Shown: positions 36,101-44,098 of the stretch, piece by piece | Layout: every line of letters starts with the position of its first letter | Numbering within the stretch: the stretch's first letter is position 1 | Assembly (NCBI GenBank): GCA_024235895.1 | Contig: JACKLM010000009.1 | Coordinates: 43,215 to 107,214, forward strand | Reading direction: 5' to 3' | Length of the DNA stretch: 64,000 nucleotides | From: Burkholderiaceae bacterium | GTDB lineage: Bacteria; Pseudomonadota; Gammaproteobacteria; Burkholderiales; Burkholderiaceae_C | Made by a program: the position numbers and the translations under genes | The notes under the pieces: model-generated | What the model was told of the DNA's origin: nothing | The model's database searches: none | What the model saw: the letters and a program-made list of their open reading frames with translations, nothing else

Positions 36101-36230
36101 TGTTGAGGTCGGGAAAGACGTCCACCGGCATCTGCCGCACCGTGAGCGCGCCGTAGATCACGAGCAGCAGCGAGACCCCCAGGACGATCAGGCGCTGCTT
36201 CAGGGCGAGGCGGATGATCGCGTCGAACAT
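33126..36230 (-). CDS. Heavy-metal RND efflux pump, CusA/CzcA family
   Basis: A 1034-residue inner-membrane proton antiporter exporting metal ions from the periplasm or cytoplasm. It starts M-F-D-A-I-I-R-L-A-L-K-Q-R, standard for the HME group. The fourth-helix motif is A-I-G-E-L-V-D-D-A-V-V-G-V-E-N (near residue 400), with the Asp pair for proton transfer. Zn/Co/Cd pumps usually have D-F-G-x(3)-D-G-A and Cu/Ag pumps A-I-G-x(2)-V-D-A-A, so this lies nearer the copper form but is not identical. It works with the adaptor and TolC-like gene products upstream. The metal is most likely Cu or Ag by context. Confidence 0.93.
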   Translation of the reverse strand: MFDAIIRLALKQRLIVLGVSLLLVIYGALTVRQMPVDVFPDLNKPTVTLMTEAGGMAPEEVEQLVTFPIESSMNGMPGVTRVRSVSGVGLSIVYVEFEWGSDIYRNRQQISERLNLVREQLPEGIVPQLGPISSIMGEILLIALPADPAKVSPMQVREYADWVMRPRLLTVPGIAQVIPIGGEVRQYRVEIEPSQLQALGVERERLEAALRDFGANTSGGFLESQGREYLIRQIGRTSRIEDLRKLVVAVKNGQPILLDQVAEVKVAPAIKRGDAGYNGRPAVILSVQKQPAADSVQLTREVERALDELRRGLPPGVEAPQFLFKQANFIENSVANVEEALRDGAILVAVILFLFLLNVRTTLISLAAIPLSLLMTALVFRYFGLSINTMTLGGLAIAIGELVDDAVVGVENVLRRLKINRAQPSPRPVAEVIAAATLEVRSAIVYATLIIVLVFVPLFVLPGIEGRLFTPLGVAYIVSILASMIVSVTVTPVLAYYLLPRMKKLHAGDSPLVNGLKRWDARLLHWSFGRSRVLLAVALVAVVAAAASVPYFPRSFLPPFNEGTLTVNVLLDPGTSLAESNRIGEAAEKLIAQVPEVTLVGRRTGRAELDEHAEGVHYSELDVDLDPSARSREAIIGELRARLARLPAASNVGQPISHRLDHLLSGVRAQIALKIYGDDLDTLRGLAEDHRARLSRIAGVTDLQIEKQVLIPQIKIRVDYEQAARHGVAPGALLRSLEQMIEGERITQIVEGNRRFDLVVRLPESGRGLQALRKLLIETPSGHVPLSRLATIEDSEGPNQVSRENSRRRIVLSANTDGRDMSQVIADIRAELAARAMPEGYFIALEGQFQAQEDAARLIALLALVSLTMIFLVLYSRYRSAVLTAIIMGNIPLALVGSVVALWISGQPLSVAALVGFITLTGIATRNGILKISHYVNLCAFEGETFGDRMIVRGSLERLTPVLMTALVAAFALVPLLVSADAPGKEVLHPVAVVIFGGLVSSTLLDSLLTPVMFRLWGEKPLGRLLAQKEQTSF

Positions 36231-36234
36231 CGTC

Positions 36235-37389
36235 TTACCTCACCTGCGCCAGCAGACCGGCACCTTCGGTCACGACGCGCTCGCCATCGGCGAGCCCGTC
36301 GACCACGGCCGCTCGCGCGGCGTCCAGTGGCGCCACCTTCACGCGACGCTGGACGAAGCGCTCGGCGCCGTCGCGCACCCACACCGCGGTCTCGCCGGCG
36401 CCGATCTTGACCTGCGCCGCCAGCGGCAAGGCCACGCCCTTGACGGTGCGCGAGGTCTGGGCGAGCACCGTCAAGGGCTGACCCACGGCCAGCGGCGCGG
36501 TCGCGGATTCGACACGAAACAGCAGCGGCAGCGCCTGCTCGCGCAACTGCCGGCTGCCGCCGAGAAACCGCAGCTCCAGCATGCCGCCGGCCACCGGGGC
36601 CTGGGCGCGCGAGATGCCCTCGACGAGCGCCGCGTCATAGGCCAGTGCCTCGACCAGCAAACGTGCCGGATCGATCACCTCGAAGAGGGTCTCCTTGGCG
36701 TCCACCACCTGCCCGGCCATCATGTGGGCCGCGCTGATCACGCCGGACACCGGGGCGCGCAAAGCCTCCGCCGCACCGAGTCCGGCAGCCATGGCGGCGC
36801 GGCGCTGCTTCAGGCCCTGCGCCTCGAGGCGCGCGGCCTCGATGGCCGAGCGCGAAACGCTGCCGTCCAGTTGCTCGTAGCGGTCCCGTTTGCGCTCGGC
36901 GATGGCGAACTGCGCGTCGATCTCGTCGATCTGGGCCTGCTGGTTCGCGCGCTCGATGCTGCTGGCCACCGGGTGCAGGATGGCCAGCACCTGCCCCCGC
37001 GTTACATTCTGGCCCACCGTCGGCAGCCCGCCAGCGACGGGATCGACCCGCCCCGCCTGGGTGGCCTGCACGCGGCCGCTGGCGTTCGGATCGGCGATGA
37101 CCTTGCCGTTGAACTCGACCGTGGCGGCCAGGTCCCCCACCGTCACGACCACGTGGCGCAGGCCGAGCTCGCGCTGCACCGCCTTGGGCACGAACAGGCT
37201 GCCATCGGGCAGCCGCCGCGCCGAGACGGCCTCGCCGGGCGGGCCAAAGGAGCCGGGCCTGGCGCTCGCCGGCGGCTGGCTGTCCTGGGAATGGTCCTCC
37301 CCGCCATGGGCCAGGACAGGACCGCAGAATGCTGCGACGAATAACGCCGCGGCGACGGTGAAGAGCTTGGATTTCATTTGGTGATCCAT
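36235..37389 (-). CDS. Heavy-metal RND periplasmic adaptor, CusB/CzcB family
   Basis: The membrane-fusion subunit, 384 residues from the ATG at 37389; an ATG four codons later (37377) starts an equally good signal peptide. Signal cleavage is after V-L-A near residue 27. The mature N-terminus H-G-G-E-D-H-S is His-rich and may bind metal, a feature of CzcB proteins. Then come the hybrid motif with G-R-V-x-P-V-A-G-G-L-P-T-V-G-Q-N-V-T-R-G-Q-V-L and a coiled coil (about 130-200). Only 4 bp separate its stop from the pump start. Confidence 0.92.
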   Translation of the reverse strand: MDHQMKSKLFTVAAALFVAAFCGPVLAHGGEDHSQDSQPPASARPGSFGPPGEAVSARRLPDGSLFVPKAVQRELGLRHVVVTVGDLAATVEFNGKVIADPNASGRVQATQAGRVDPVAGGLPTVGQNVTRGQVLAILHPVASSIERANQQAQIDEIDAQFAIAERKRDRYEQLDGSVSRSAIEAARLEAQGLKQRRAAMAAGLGAAEALRAPVSGVISAAHMMAGQVVDAKETLFEVIDPARLLVEALAYDAALVEGISRAQAPVAGGMLELRFLGGSRQLREQALPLLFRVESATAPLAVGQPLTVLAQTSRTVKGVALPLAAQVKIGAGETAVWVRDGAERFVQRRVKVAPLDAARAAVVDGLADGERVVTEGAGLLAQVR

Positions 37390-37398
37390 GGCGTTCGA

Positions 37399-37920
37399 TC
37401 ACGGCCTGCGCTGCCTGCGGCGGCGCACGAGGAGCAGCGCCACGCCGGCAAGCAGCACGGCGGCAGAGGCAATCCAGATCGCCCACTCGCTGCGGCTGTG
37501 CGCATGCTCGGGGGGGGCTGCCGGACCGGGGTGTTCCAGCGTGGCGCTCAGCAGATCGGCGCTGTCACGCGTCTGCACGGCAAGCGTCATCGGGTAGTTG
37601 CCGGCCTTGGCGAAGGCCTGGCCTGGCACGGCGTACACGCCCGGCCCGATCGGGGTGGCGATGGCCTTGAAGGCGCCGCTTTCGACCTCGATCTCGGCGT
37701 CGGCCACCGGCGCGTTGTCCGTGTAGCGGTCGAGGTAGAGGGTCAGCTTGCCCTGGGCGAGGATGGCGACCAGTTCGAACTCCTCGCTCTGCGCCACCGC
37801 GCGTGGCGCGATGTCGGCCTCCAGAGCGGGCGCGGCGGTGTCGCCGTGGTCCTCGCCGCCGTGCGCCCATGCGGTGAAACTGACGAGGCTGGCGATGCAC
37901 AAGGCCAGCAGACCTCTCAT
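37399..37920 (-). CDS. Small membrane-anchored periplasmic protein with H-G-G-E-D-H-G motif
   Basis: 173 residues. A Sec signal ends T-A-W-A near residue 19, and the mature part opens H-G-G-E-D-H-G-D, the same His-rich start as the adaptor next door. The middle is a beta-rich domain, and near residue 147 a single membrane segment (I-W-I-A-S-A-A-V-L-L-A-G-V-A-L-L-L) ends in R-R-R-R-Q-R-R-P. It is therefore a periplasmic domain held by a C-terminal anchor. It lies between the outer-membrane and adaptor genes with overlapping or near-overlapping ends. Such proteins recur in CzcCBA-type operons; a metal-delivery role is inference. Confidence 0.8.
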   Translation of the reverse strand: MRGLLALCIASLVSFTAWAHGGEDHGDTAAPALEADIAPRAVAQSEEFELVAILAQGKLTLYLDRYTDNAPVADAEIEVESGAFKAIATPIGPGVYAVPGQAFAKAGNYPMTLAVQTRDSADLLSATLEHPGPAAPPEHAHSRSEWAIWIASAAVLLAGVALLLVRRRRQRRP

Positions 37921-39194
37921 GGCAGGACTCCCAGAGCTTGATGAAGGCGGGATTGCGCGGCACTTCTGGCCAGCCGGCTGCGGCTGAATGCGCCTTCGAC
38001 GTCCAGGGCAACGGCGCGGGCGCGCAGCAGCGTGGCCAGGTCGGCCTCGCCGAGGGCAAACGACTTCTGCGCCAGTTGCAGGGTGTCTGCGGCCAGCATG
38101 CGGCGTTGGCGCGCCATATCGAGCTGCCGCTCGGCAACCGCGAGTTCGTCTCGGGCGCGGTCGGCATCGAGTCGCAGCCGCTGGCGGGTGGTCGACAGCA
38201 GGGATTCGGCCTGCATCAGGTCCGCCAGGGCCGACGCCGTCTCATGCCGCACTCTGGGCCCCGAGGAGAGGGGCATAGTGAACCCGATGCCGATCTGGTT
38301 CGCGTATCGCTCGGAGAAGTCGCCCCGTTCGCGGACGAGGCGCAGTGCGAGCACGGGCGCGTCGCTCCGGGTGGCCTCGGCCACGCGCAGCTTGTCGCGC
38401 GCAGCCTGCACGCTGGCGGCCGCAGCCACCAGTTGCGGATGAGCTTCGGAGTCTCCCGGCGCGGCGGCCGGCGGCTCCTCGTCGAGCATGGCGGGGGCGG
38501 CCATGCCGGTCAGCCTGTTCCAGGCCTGTTCGGCGGCGAGCAAGGCCGAGCGTGCCTCCAGTTCCTCGGCCTGCGCGGCGAGGAACTCGCCTTGCGCCAG
38601 GTTGGCATCCACTCTTGGCAGTTCACCGGCCTGGTAGCGCCGCCGCACGTCGGCCTCCAGCGTGCGCGCCGTCTCGGTGCGCTGCCCCGCGAGACCGCTG
38701 GCCTGACGCGCGGCAGCCAGCTGCCACCAGGCTTCGCGCAGTTCGCCCGCGATCTGCAGGCGCAGCTCCTGGTTGCGCGCATCGACTTCGGCAGCTGCGC
38801 TTCGTGCCTGGGCCTGATGTGCGCTCCGCTGCCCCGGCAGCCACAGCGGCACGGCCACTTCGGCCTCCCACTCCCGCTGCCCGCGGTTGCTGTCGAAGCG
38901 GTCGGTCTTGTTAGAGACCGACAACGCCGGAGGGCCCGGCGTGAGGCTGGCGGCTAGGTCGCCTCGGGCCTTCGCCTCGGCCTTGCGCGCCGTCTGGGCA
39001 GCTGATTGCGGATGGCGCGACCAGGCTTGCTCCAGGGCCGCGGCCAAGGAGTCAGCCCGCACCGGCCACGCCGCAACCAGCAGCAGGCAGATCGCCGCCC
39101 TGGCGGCCGATGCCGAGGCACGTGCGCCCCTTGCAGGACGTGCCTGAGGCCTCTTGCATGGCGCAATCCTCAGATCGAAGGGCAATGCGTTCAT
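37917..39194 (-). CDS. TolC-family outer-membrane channel of the metal RND pump (CzcC/CusC-like)
   Basis: A 425-residue outer-membrane efflux protein, first gene of the operon. A signal peptide rich in Arg and Ala ends P-V-R-A near residue 48. The two OEP repeats follow, with S-L-A-A-A-L-E-Q-A-W-S-R-H-P and long Ala/Gln/Arg helices. No lipobox is seen, so it is TolC-like rather than a lipoprotein. The ATG at 39194 is preferred; an upstream TTG at 39272 would run through the operator region. Its stop overlaps the next start by 4 bp. The divergent operator at 39260-39297 probably controls it. Confidence 0.9.
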   Translation of the reverse strand: MNALPFDLRIAPCKRPQARPARGARASASAARAAICLLLVAAWPVRADSLAAALEQAWSRHPQSAAQTARKAEAKARGDLAASLTPGPPALSVSNKTDRFDSNRGQREWEAEVAVPLWLPGQRSAHQAQARSAAAEVDARNQELRLQIAGELREAWWQLAAARQASGLAGQRTETARTLEADVRRRYQAGELPRVDANLAQGEFLAAQAEELEARSALLAAEQAWNRLTGMAAPAMLDEEPPAAAPGDSEAHPQLVAAAASVQAARDKLRVAEATRSDAPVLALRLVRERGDFSERYANQIGIGFTMPLSSGPRVRHETASALADLMQAESLLSTTRQRLRLDADRARDELAVAERQLDMARQRRMLAADTLQLAQKSFALGEADLATLLRARAVALDVEGAFSRSRLARSAAQSRLHQALGVLP

Positions 39195-39259
39195 GGCACC
39201 GAGGCCGCCAAAAGAGTTGCTGACGGCCCGGATGCTGCCGATTTGGCGCGAACCGCCCG

Positions 39260-39297
39260 ATGACGCACGCATTACGATGGCGTCATCTGTTCGTCAT
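39260..39297. promoter_or_regulatory. Four-part OmpR-type operator between czcC-like gene and response regulator
   Basis: ATGACG-N5-ATTACG-N4-CGTCAT-N5-CGTCAT: two pairs of hexamers, each pair repeated at an 11-bp period, arranged as an inverted repeat. It lies 66 bp before the efflux operon start and 86 bp before the regulator start. OmpR-family regulators bind tandem half-sites of about this spacing. The same plan recurs at 47829-47866. Confidence 0.7.
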
Positions 39298-39382
39298 GTT
39301 CCGGAAAGCCAGCCAGGGGTACGGTCCCGATGCTTGCGCCGCGCCCCCCCGGCGCCAGCCCGCCGAACCGGAGACAAGCCGC

Positions 39383-40066
39383 ATGAAACTGCTGATCGTC
39401 GAGGACGAGAGCATCACCGCGGACTACCTGCGGCAGGGCTTGAGCGAAGCCGGCTTCCTCGTCGAGCTGGCGCGCACCGGCCTGGACGGCCATCACCTGG
39501 CCATGACCGGCGACCACGATCTGCTGATCCTGGACGTGATGCTGCCGGACGTGGACGGCTGGCGCATCCTGAAGTCGCTGCGCGACGCGGGCCGCCACAC
39601 GCCGGTGCTCTTCCTGACCGCGCGCGACAGCGTGCACGACCGCGTCAAGGGCCTCGAAGCGGGGGCCGACGACTACCTCGTCAAGCCGTTCGCCTTTGCC
39701 GAACTGCTGGCGCGGGTGCGCACCCTGCTGCGCCGGGGTGTCGCGCCCGCCATGGACGAACGCCTCGAGGTGGCGGACCTGGTGCTCGACGTGCCGCGCC
39801 GCCGTGCCACGCGCAGCGGCCGGCGCCTGGCCTTGACGGCCAAGGAATATGCACTGCTCGAGCTGCTGGTGCGCCGCCGCGGCGAGGTGCTGCCCCGCTC
39901 GCTGATCGCCTCGCAGGTCTGGGACATGAACTTCGACAGCGATTCCAACGCGATCGACGTCGCCATCCGGCGTCTGCGCGGCAAGGTCGACGACGGCTAC
40001 GAGCCCAAGCTCATCCAGACCGTGCGTGGCATGGGTTACATGCTGGACCTCCCCGATGCCCCGTGA
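39383..40066 (+). CDS. Metal-responsive response regulator, OmpR family (CzcR/CusR/CopR-like)
   Basis: A 227-residue two-domain regulator. The receiver has acidic residues E7-D8, phosphoacceptor D51 in L-I-L-D-V-M-L-P, T79 and K101 in D-D-Y-L-V-K-P-F. The winged-helix domain (about 125-222) shows L-T-A-K-E-Y-A-L-L-E-L-L and A-I-D-V-A-I-R-R-L-R-G-K-V. The GAGACAAGCCGC leader before the ATG at 39383 holds a weak ribosome site. It overlaps the kinase gene by 11 bp. It most likely activates the adjacent efflux operon and the copper genes further on, through the sites described at 39260, 45324, 46843 and 47829. Confidence 0.92.
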   Translation: MKLLIVEDESITADYLRQGLSEAGFLVELARTGLDGHHLAMTGDHDLLILDVMLPDVDGWRILKSLRDAGRHTPVLFLTARDSVHDRVKGLEAGADDYLVKPFAFAELLARVRTLLRRGVAPAMDERLEVADLVLDVPRRRATRSGRRLALTAKEYALLELLVRRRGEVLPRSLIASQVWDMNFDSDSNAIDVAIRRLRGKVDDGYEPKLIQTVRGMGYMLDLPDAP

Positions 40067-41456
40067 GGCAGGCCATCGCCGCCCTTGGTCGCTCGCGCTG
40101 CGGATCACGCTCGTCGTCAGTCTGACGATCGGTGCGGCGTTTGCGATCAGTGCGTGGCTGGTCTCCCGCTCGATCGGTGCCCACTTCGAGCTGCTGGATT
40201 TCGACGAACTCCAGGTCGTGACCGAGTCGCTGCGCCAGGCACTCGGCAGCGCACAGGCCCGGGACGCGCCCGAGGGGCATCGGCACGACCTGGAGCATGC
40301 CGTGGCCGGCCACCATGGCATTCACTACGGCGTCTTCGACGGCGCGGGGCAGCCGATCTACACACGCGCGCCTGCCGCGCTGCTCGACGCGGCACGGTCC
40401 GCCGAGCCTGCGCGAGCGCTGAGTCGCACCGCGATGCGGGCCTGGACGGTCGGCGGGGATACTTACCGCGGCGCCGTCCTCGCACTGGGCGGCAACCGGG
40501 CTGTCGTCGCCGTCTCGACGAATGCGCACGAACAATACCTGGCGGACCTGCGCCGTGGCCTGTGGACGGGCGCGGTCGTCGCCACGCTGCTGGCCGTGCT
40601 CGCCGCGGTGCTGGCGGTGCGCTGGGGCCACGCGCCGATAAGGCGCATCGGCGCCACGGTTCAGGGCATCACGTCGGAGCACCTGCACGTGCGCCTGGAC
40701 CCGCGCGACGCGCCCGCCGAGCTGTCGCCGCTGGTGGGGTCGTTCAACGCCATGCTGGACCAGCTGCAGGCCAGCTTCGAGCGCCTGTCGCATTTCTCGG
40801 CCGATATCGCCCACGAGCTGCGGACGCCGGTCACCAACCTGATGACGCAGACCCAGGTAGCCCTGGCGAAGGACCGGACCGGCGCGGAATATCGCGAGGT
40901 GCTCTACACGGGCCTGGACGAGCTCGACCGGCTGCGCAGGATGATCGGCGACATGCTGTTCCTGGCACGGGCGGAGCGCTCGACGCAAGGGCTGCAGCGC
41001 GACGAGCTGGATCTCGGATCGGAGCTACGGGCGGCGTTCGAGTTCTTCGAGGCCTGGGCCGAGGAAGGAGGAATCGCGCTGCGCATCGAGTGCGAACCCA
41101 CCGGACCACGCACGATCCTCGCCAATCGGGGCATGCTCCAGCGCGCGCTCGGCAACCTGCTCGGCAATGCCCTGCGTCACACGCCGCACGGGCAAACCAT
41201 CACCGTGCGGATTGCCCGAGAGCGCGAAGCCGTCCGTCTCGAAGTCTGCAACCCGGGGCAGACGATCGCGCCCGAACACCTTCCTCACCTGTTCGATCGT
41301 TTCTACCGCATCGATCCGGCACGACACCGCGAAGGAGAGGGTGCAGGGCTCGGCCTGGCCATCGTCAAGGCCATCGCCGAGGCGCATGGTGGCGTGGTGG
41401 GTGTCGAGTCCGGCGCAGGACGCACGATATTCTGGATTTGCCTGCCGGCGCGGTGA
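40056..41456 (+). CDS. Metal-sensing sensor histidine kinase (CzcS/CusS-like)
   Basis: A 466-residue membrane kinase. Membrane segments lie at about residues 13-35 and 170-190 around a periplasmic sensor domain that has a His-rich patch (G-H-R-H-D-L-E-H-A-V-A-G-H-H-G-I-H) suited to metal binding. A HAMP domain follows, then the phosphorylated His in A-H-E-L-R-T-P near residue 257, the N box N-L-L-G-N-A-L-R-H-T-P near 375 and the G boxes G-E-G-A-G-L-G-L-A-I-V-K. It phosphorylates the regulator encoded just before it. Confidence 0.92.
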   Translation: MPREAGHRRPWSLALRITLVVSLTIGAAFAISAWLVSRSIGAHFELLDFDELQVVTESLRQALGSAQARDAPEGHRHDLEHAVAGHHGIHYGVFDGAGQPIYTRAPAALLDAARSAEPARALSRTAMRAWTVGGDTYRGAVLALGGNRAVVAVSTNAHEQYLADLRRGLWTGAVVATLLAVLAAVLAVRWGHAPIRRIGATVQGITSEHLHVRLDPRDAPAELSPLVGSFNAMLDQLQASFERLSHFSADIAHELRTPVTNLMTQTQVALAKDRTGAEYREVLYTGLDELDRLRRMIGDMLFLARAERSTQGLQRDELDLGSELRAAFEFFEAWAEEGGIALRIECEPTGPRTILANRGMLQRALGNLLGNALRHTPHGQTITVRIAREREAVRLEVCNPGQTIAPEHLPHLFDRFYRIDPARHREGEGAGLGLAIVKAIAEAHGGVVGVESGAGRTIFWICLPAR

Positions 41457-41551
41457 GCGAGTGCAGTAAGGCACGCCCGCTGATCGGCCCCTTGAACACG
41501 CCGGCCGCCCGCGTGGAGGGGCCCGCAGGCGGGCAAACAGAGGTTGCCGTG

Positions 41552-41568
41552 GCCGCTGTCGGCTTTTT
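41552..41568 (+). terminator. Possible intrinsic terminator after the sensor kinase
   Basis: GCCG-CTGT-CGGC followed by TTTTT, about 95 bp after the kinase stop and just before the stop of the convergent gene. The stem is only 4 bp, so it is weak, but the T run is rare in this DNA. Confidence 0.4.
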
Positions 41569-41572
41569 CGCG

Positions 41573-41950
41573 TCAGCGCCCGAGCTCGAGATCCAGGCTG
41601 ACGGGTCGGCCCGTCCTGTTCGACCACATCCAGCAGTAGTCCTGGTCGAGCACCACCCGCAGCTGGCCACTCGCGCTTTCCACGGCGTCGCGCCGCTCCG
41701 GGTAACGCACGTCCTTGCCCTCGTGGTAGTGGATGTCGAAGTTCAGCGGGCCGCTGGCGTCGAAGCGCCAGGCGACCGAATCGGCCCGAGTGAGGCCGCC
41801 GCAGACCTCGACGAACTTGCCTGGCGCCACCGTCAAGCGGCGTTCGAAGCGGCCTCGTTCGCCCCAGGCGATATCGATGACATCCGCCTGTGCGGCAGCC
41901 GACGAGAGGCCCGCGAGGGCCAGCAGAAGGGATCGGACGGGGATCGGCAT
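41573..41950 (-). CDS. Small periplasmic protein downstream of the copper-type ATPase
   Basis: 125 residues with a Sec signal ending A-Q-A near residue 22. The mature domain is short and beta-rich with two cysteines (E-V-C-G-G-L and D-Y-C-W-M-W), a W/H/Y-rich patch F-D-I-H-Y-H-E-G-K-D-V-R-Y and a Trp-x-Trp-Ser motif. The pattern of His, Cys, Met and Trp would suit copper or silver binding. Its start codon directly abuts the ATPase stop, so the two are expressed together. I do not recognise a named family. Confidence 0.75.
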   Translation of the reverse strand: MPIPVRSLLLALAGLSSAAAQADVIDIAWGERGRFERRLTVAPGKFVEVCGGLTRADSVAWRFDASGPLNFDIHYHEGKDVRYPERRDAVESASGQLRVVLDQDYCWMWSNRTGRPVSLDLELGR

Positions 41951-44098
41951 TCAGATGCTCCGGCGCAAGCGCAGCGCATTGGTGATCACCGACGCCGAGC
42001 TCAGGCTCATCGCCAGCGCCGCGATCAACGGCGAGAGCAGCCAGCCGGTGAAGGGATAGAGCAGCCCGGCAGCGATCGGCACGCCGAGCGCGTTGTAGAT
42101 AAACGCAAAACCGAGGTTCTGCTTCATGTTGCCAATGGTCGCCTGCGACAGCAGCCGCGCCTGTGCGATGCCGCGCAGGTCGCCCTTGACCAGCGTGACC
42201 GGCGCGCTGTGCATCGCGACGTCGGTGCCGGTGCCCATGGCCACGCCCACGTCGGCCTGCGCCAGGGCCGGCGCGTCGTTGATGCCGTCGCCGGCCATCG
42301 CCACCACCCTGCCCTGGCGCTGCAGCGCCTTCACGAGTTCCAGCTTGTCGGCCGGCTCGACCTCGCCGTGCACTTCGTCGATGCCGAGCCGCTGTGCCAC
42401 CGCACGCGCCGTGGTCCAGCCGTCGCCCGTGGCCATCACGACGCGCAGGCCGGCAGCGTGCAGTGCCGCCAGCGCCTCGGGCGTGCTGGTCTTCACCGGG
42501 TCGGACACGGCGAGCAGCCCCGCCAGGCGGCGGTCGACCGCGAGGTGCATCACGCTCGCGCCTTCGGCGCGCAGGGCCTCGGCCTGGTCGGCCAGCGCAT
42601 CGACGGCGACGCCAAGCCGTTGCATCAGCGCGGTGTTCCCCAGCGCGAGGTCGTGCCCTTCGACCGTTCCGCGCACACCGATGCCGCTGCTCGACTCGAA
42701 GCTCTCGGGCTTGGCCAGCACGAGGCCCTGCGCATGCGCCGCCCGCACGATCGCGTCGGCTAGCGGGTGCTCGCTGCCCTGGTCCAGGCTGGCAGCCAGC
42801 CACAGCACCTCGTCGGCCGTGAAGCCGGCGGCAGGCACGGCGCGGTCGAAGGCCGGCTTGCCTTCGGTGAGCGTGCCGGTCTTGTCGACGATCAGCGTGT
42901 CGACCTTGCGGAAATGCTCGATCGCCGCGGCGTCGCGGAACAGGATGCCGCGCGTCGCGGCGCGCCCGGTGGCGACCATGATCGACATCGGTGTCGCCAG
43001 CCCCAGCGCGCACGGGCAGGCGATGATCAGCACCGCCACCGCGTTGATCAACCCGTAGACCCAGCTCGGCTCGGGCCCCCACAGTCCCCAGGCGAACAAG
43101 GTCGCCGCCGCGACGGCCACCACCGCCACCACGAACCAGCCGGCCACCTGGTCGGCCATGCGCTGCATCGGCGCCTTCGAGCGCTGCGCCTGCGCGACCA
43201 TCTGCACGATCTGCGACAGCATGGTCTGCGCGCCGACGCGCTCCGATCGCATCACCAGCGCACCGCTGGTGTTCAGCGTGGCGCCGATCAGCTTGTCGCC
43301 GGGGCGCTTGCTCACGGGCACGGGCTCGCCGGTCAGCATCGACTCGTCGACCGCGCTCGCCCCCTCGATCACCACGCCGTCGACCGGCACCTTCTCGCCC
43401 GGCCGCACGCGCAGCAGGTCGCCGACATGCACATGCCCGAGCGGCACGTCCTCCTCGGTCCCGTCGGCGCGGATGCGGCGCGCCGTCTTCGGCGCCAGGC
43501 CGAGCAGCGACTTGATCGCGGCCGAGGTCTGAGAGCGTGCCTTCAGCTCGAGGATCTGGCCGAGCAGCGTCAGCGAGATGATCACGGCCGCCGCCTCGAA
43601 GTACACCGCCACGCGCCCCATCGACTGGAAGGACGCAGGGAATACCCCAGGCGCCACGGTCGCCGCGACGCTGTAGACGAAGGCGGCGCCGGTGCCCAGG
43701 CCGATCAGCGTCCACATGTTCGGGCTGCGCTGGCGCACCGACTGCACGCCACGCACGAAGAACGGCCATCCAGCCCAAAGCACGATCGGCACCGACAGCA
43801 GCAGCTCGATCCAGCTCTGCACCGCCATGTCGAACCACCGCAAGCGATGCCCGACCATCGCCAGCAGCGTGACGATCACGGTCAAAGGCAGCGTCCACCC
43901 GAAGCGCCGGCGGAAGTCGGCGAGCTCCGGGTTCTCGTCCTCGTCCAGCGCGGGCAGCACCGGCTCCAGCGTCATACCGCACTTGGGGCAGTTGCCGGGG
44001 TGGTCCTGCCGCACCTCGGGGTGCATGGGGCAGGTGTAGACCGTGCCCGCCGGCGGGCCCGGCTGCTCGTCGGCAGGCCTAGGGATGGCCGCCGTCAC
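41951..44098 (-). CDS. Copper/silver-type P1B ATPase with N-terminal C-P-M-H-P metal-binding domain
   Basis: A 715-residue heavy-metal pump. In place of HMA repeats the N-terminus has the heavy-metal-binding motif Y-T-C-P-M-H-P-E-V-R...C-P-K-C-G-M (residues 21-42), as in SilP and CopF-like pumps. The transport motif C-P-C is in I-I-A-C-P-C-A-L-G-L near 352, the phosphorylated Asp in D-K-T-G-T-L-T near 395, S-E-H-P-L near 430 and G-D-G-I-N-D near 590. Eight membrane helices are expected. It starts with GTG at 44098, overlapping the YVTN gene stop by 4 bp. It would move Cu+ or Ag+ out of the cytoplasm. Confidence 0.93.
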   Translation of the reverse strand: MTAAIPRPADEQPGPPAGTVYTCPMHPEVRQDHPGNCPKCGMTLEPVLPALDEDENPELADFRRRFGWTLPLTVIVTLLAMVGHRLRWFDMAVQSWIELLLSVPIVLWAGWPFFVRGVQSVRQRSPNMWTLIGLGTGAAFVYSVAATVAPGVFPASFQSMGRVAVYFEAAAVIISLTLLGQILELKARSQTSAAIKSLLGLAPKTARRIRADGTEEDVPLGHVHVGDLLRVRPGEKVPVDGVVIEGASAVDESMLTGEPVPVSKRPGDKLIGATLNTSGALVMRSERVGAQTMLSQIVQMVAQAQRSKAPMQRMADQVAGWFVVAVVAVAAATLFAWGLWGPEPSWVYGLINAVAVLIIACPCALGLATPMSIMVATGRAATRGILFRDAAAIEHFRKVDTLIVDKTGTLTEGKPAFDRAVPAAGFTADEVLWLAASLDQGSEHPLADAIVRAAHAQGLVLAKPESFESSSGIGVRGTVEGHDLALGNTALMQRLGVAVDALADQAEALRAEGASVMHLAVDRRLAGLLAVSDPVKTSTPEALAALHAAGLRVVMATGDGWTTARAVAQRLGIDEVHGEVEPADKLELVKALQRQGRVVAMAGDGINDAPALAQADVGVAMGTGTDVAMHSAPVTLVKGDLRGIAQARLLSQATIGNMKQNLGFAFIYNALGVPIAAGLLYPFTGWLLSPLIAALAMSLSSASVITNALRLRRSI

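Noticed and set aside
39194..39272. Upstream TTG start for the czcC-like gene
   Set aside because: It would place coding sequence through the operator and add residues that do not look like a signal peptide; the ATG at 39194 does.
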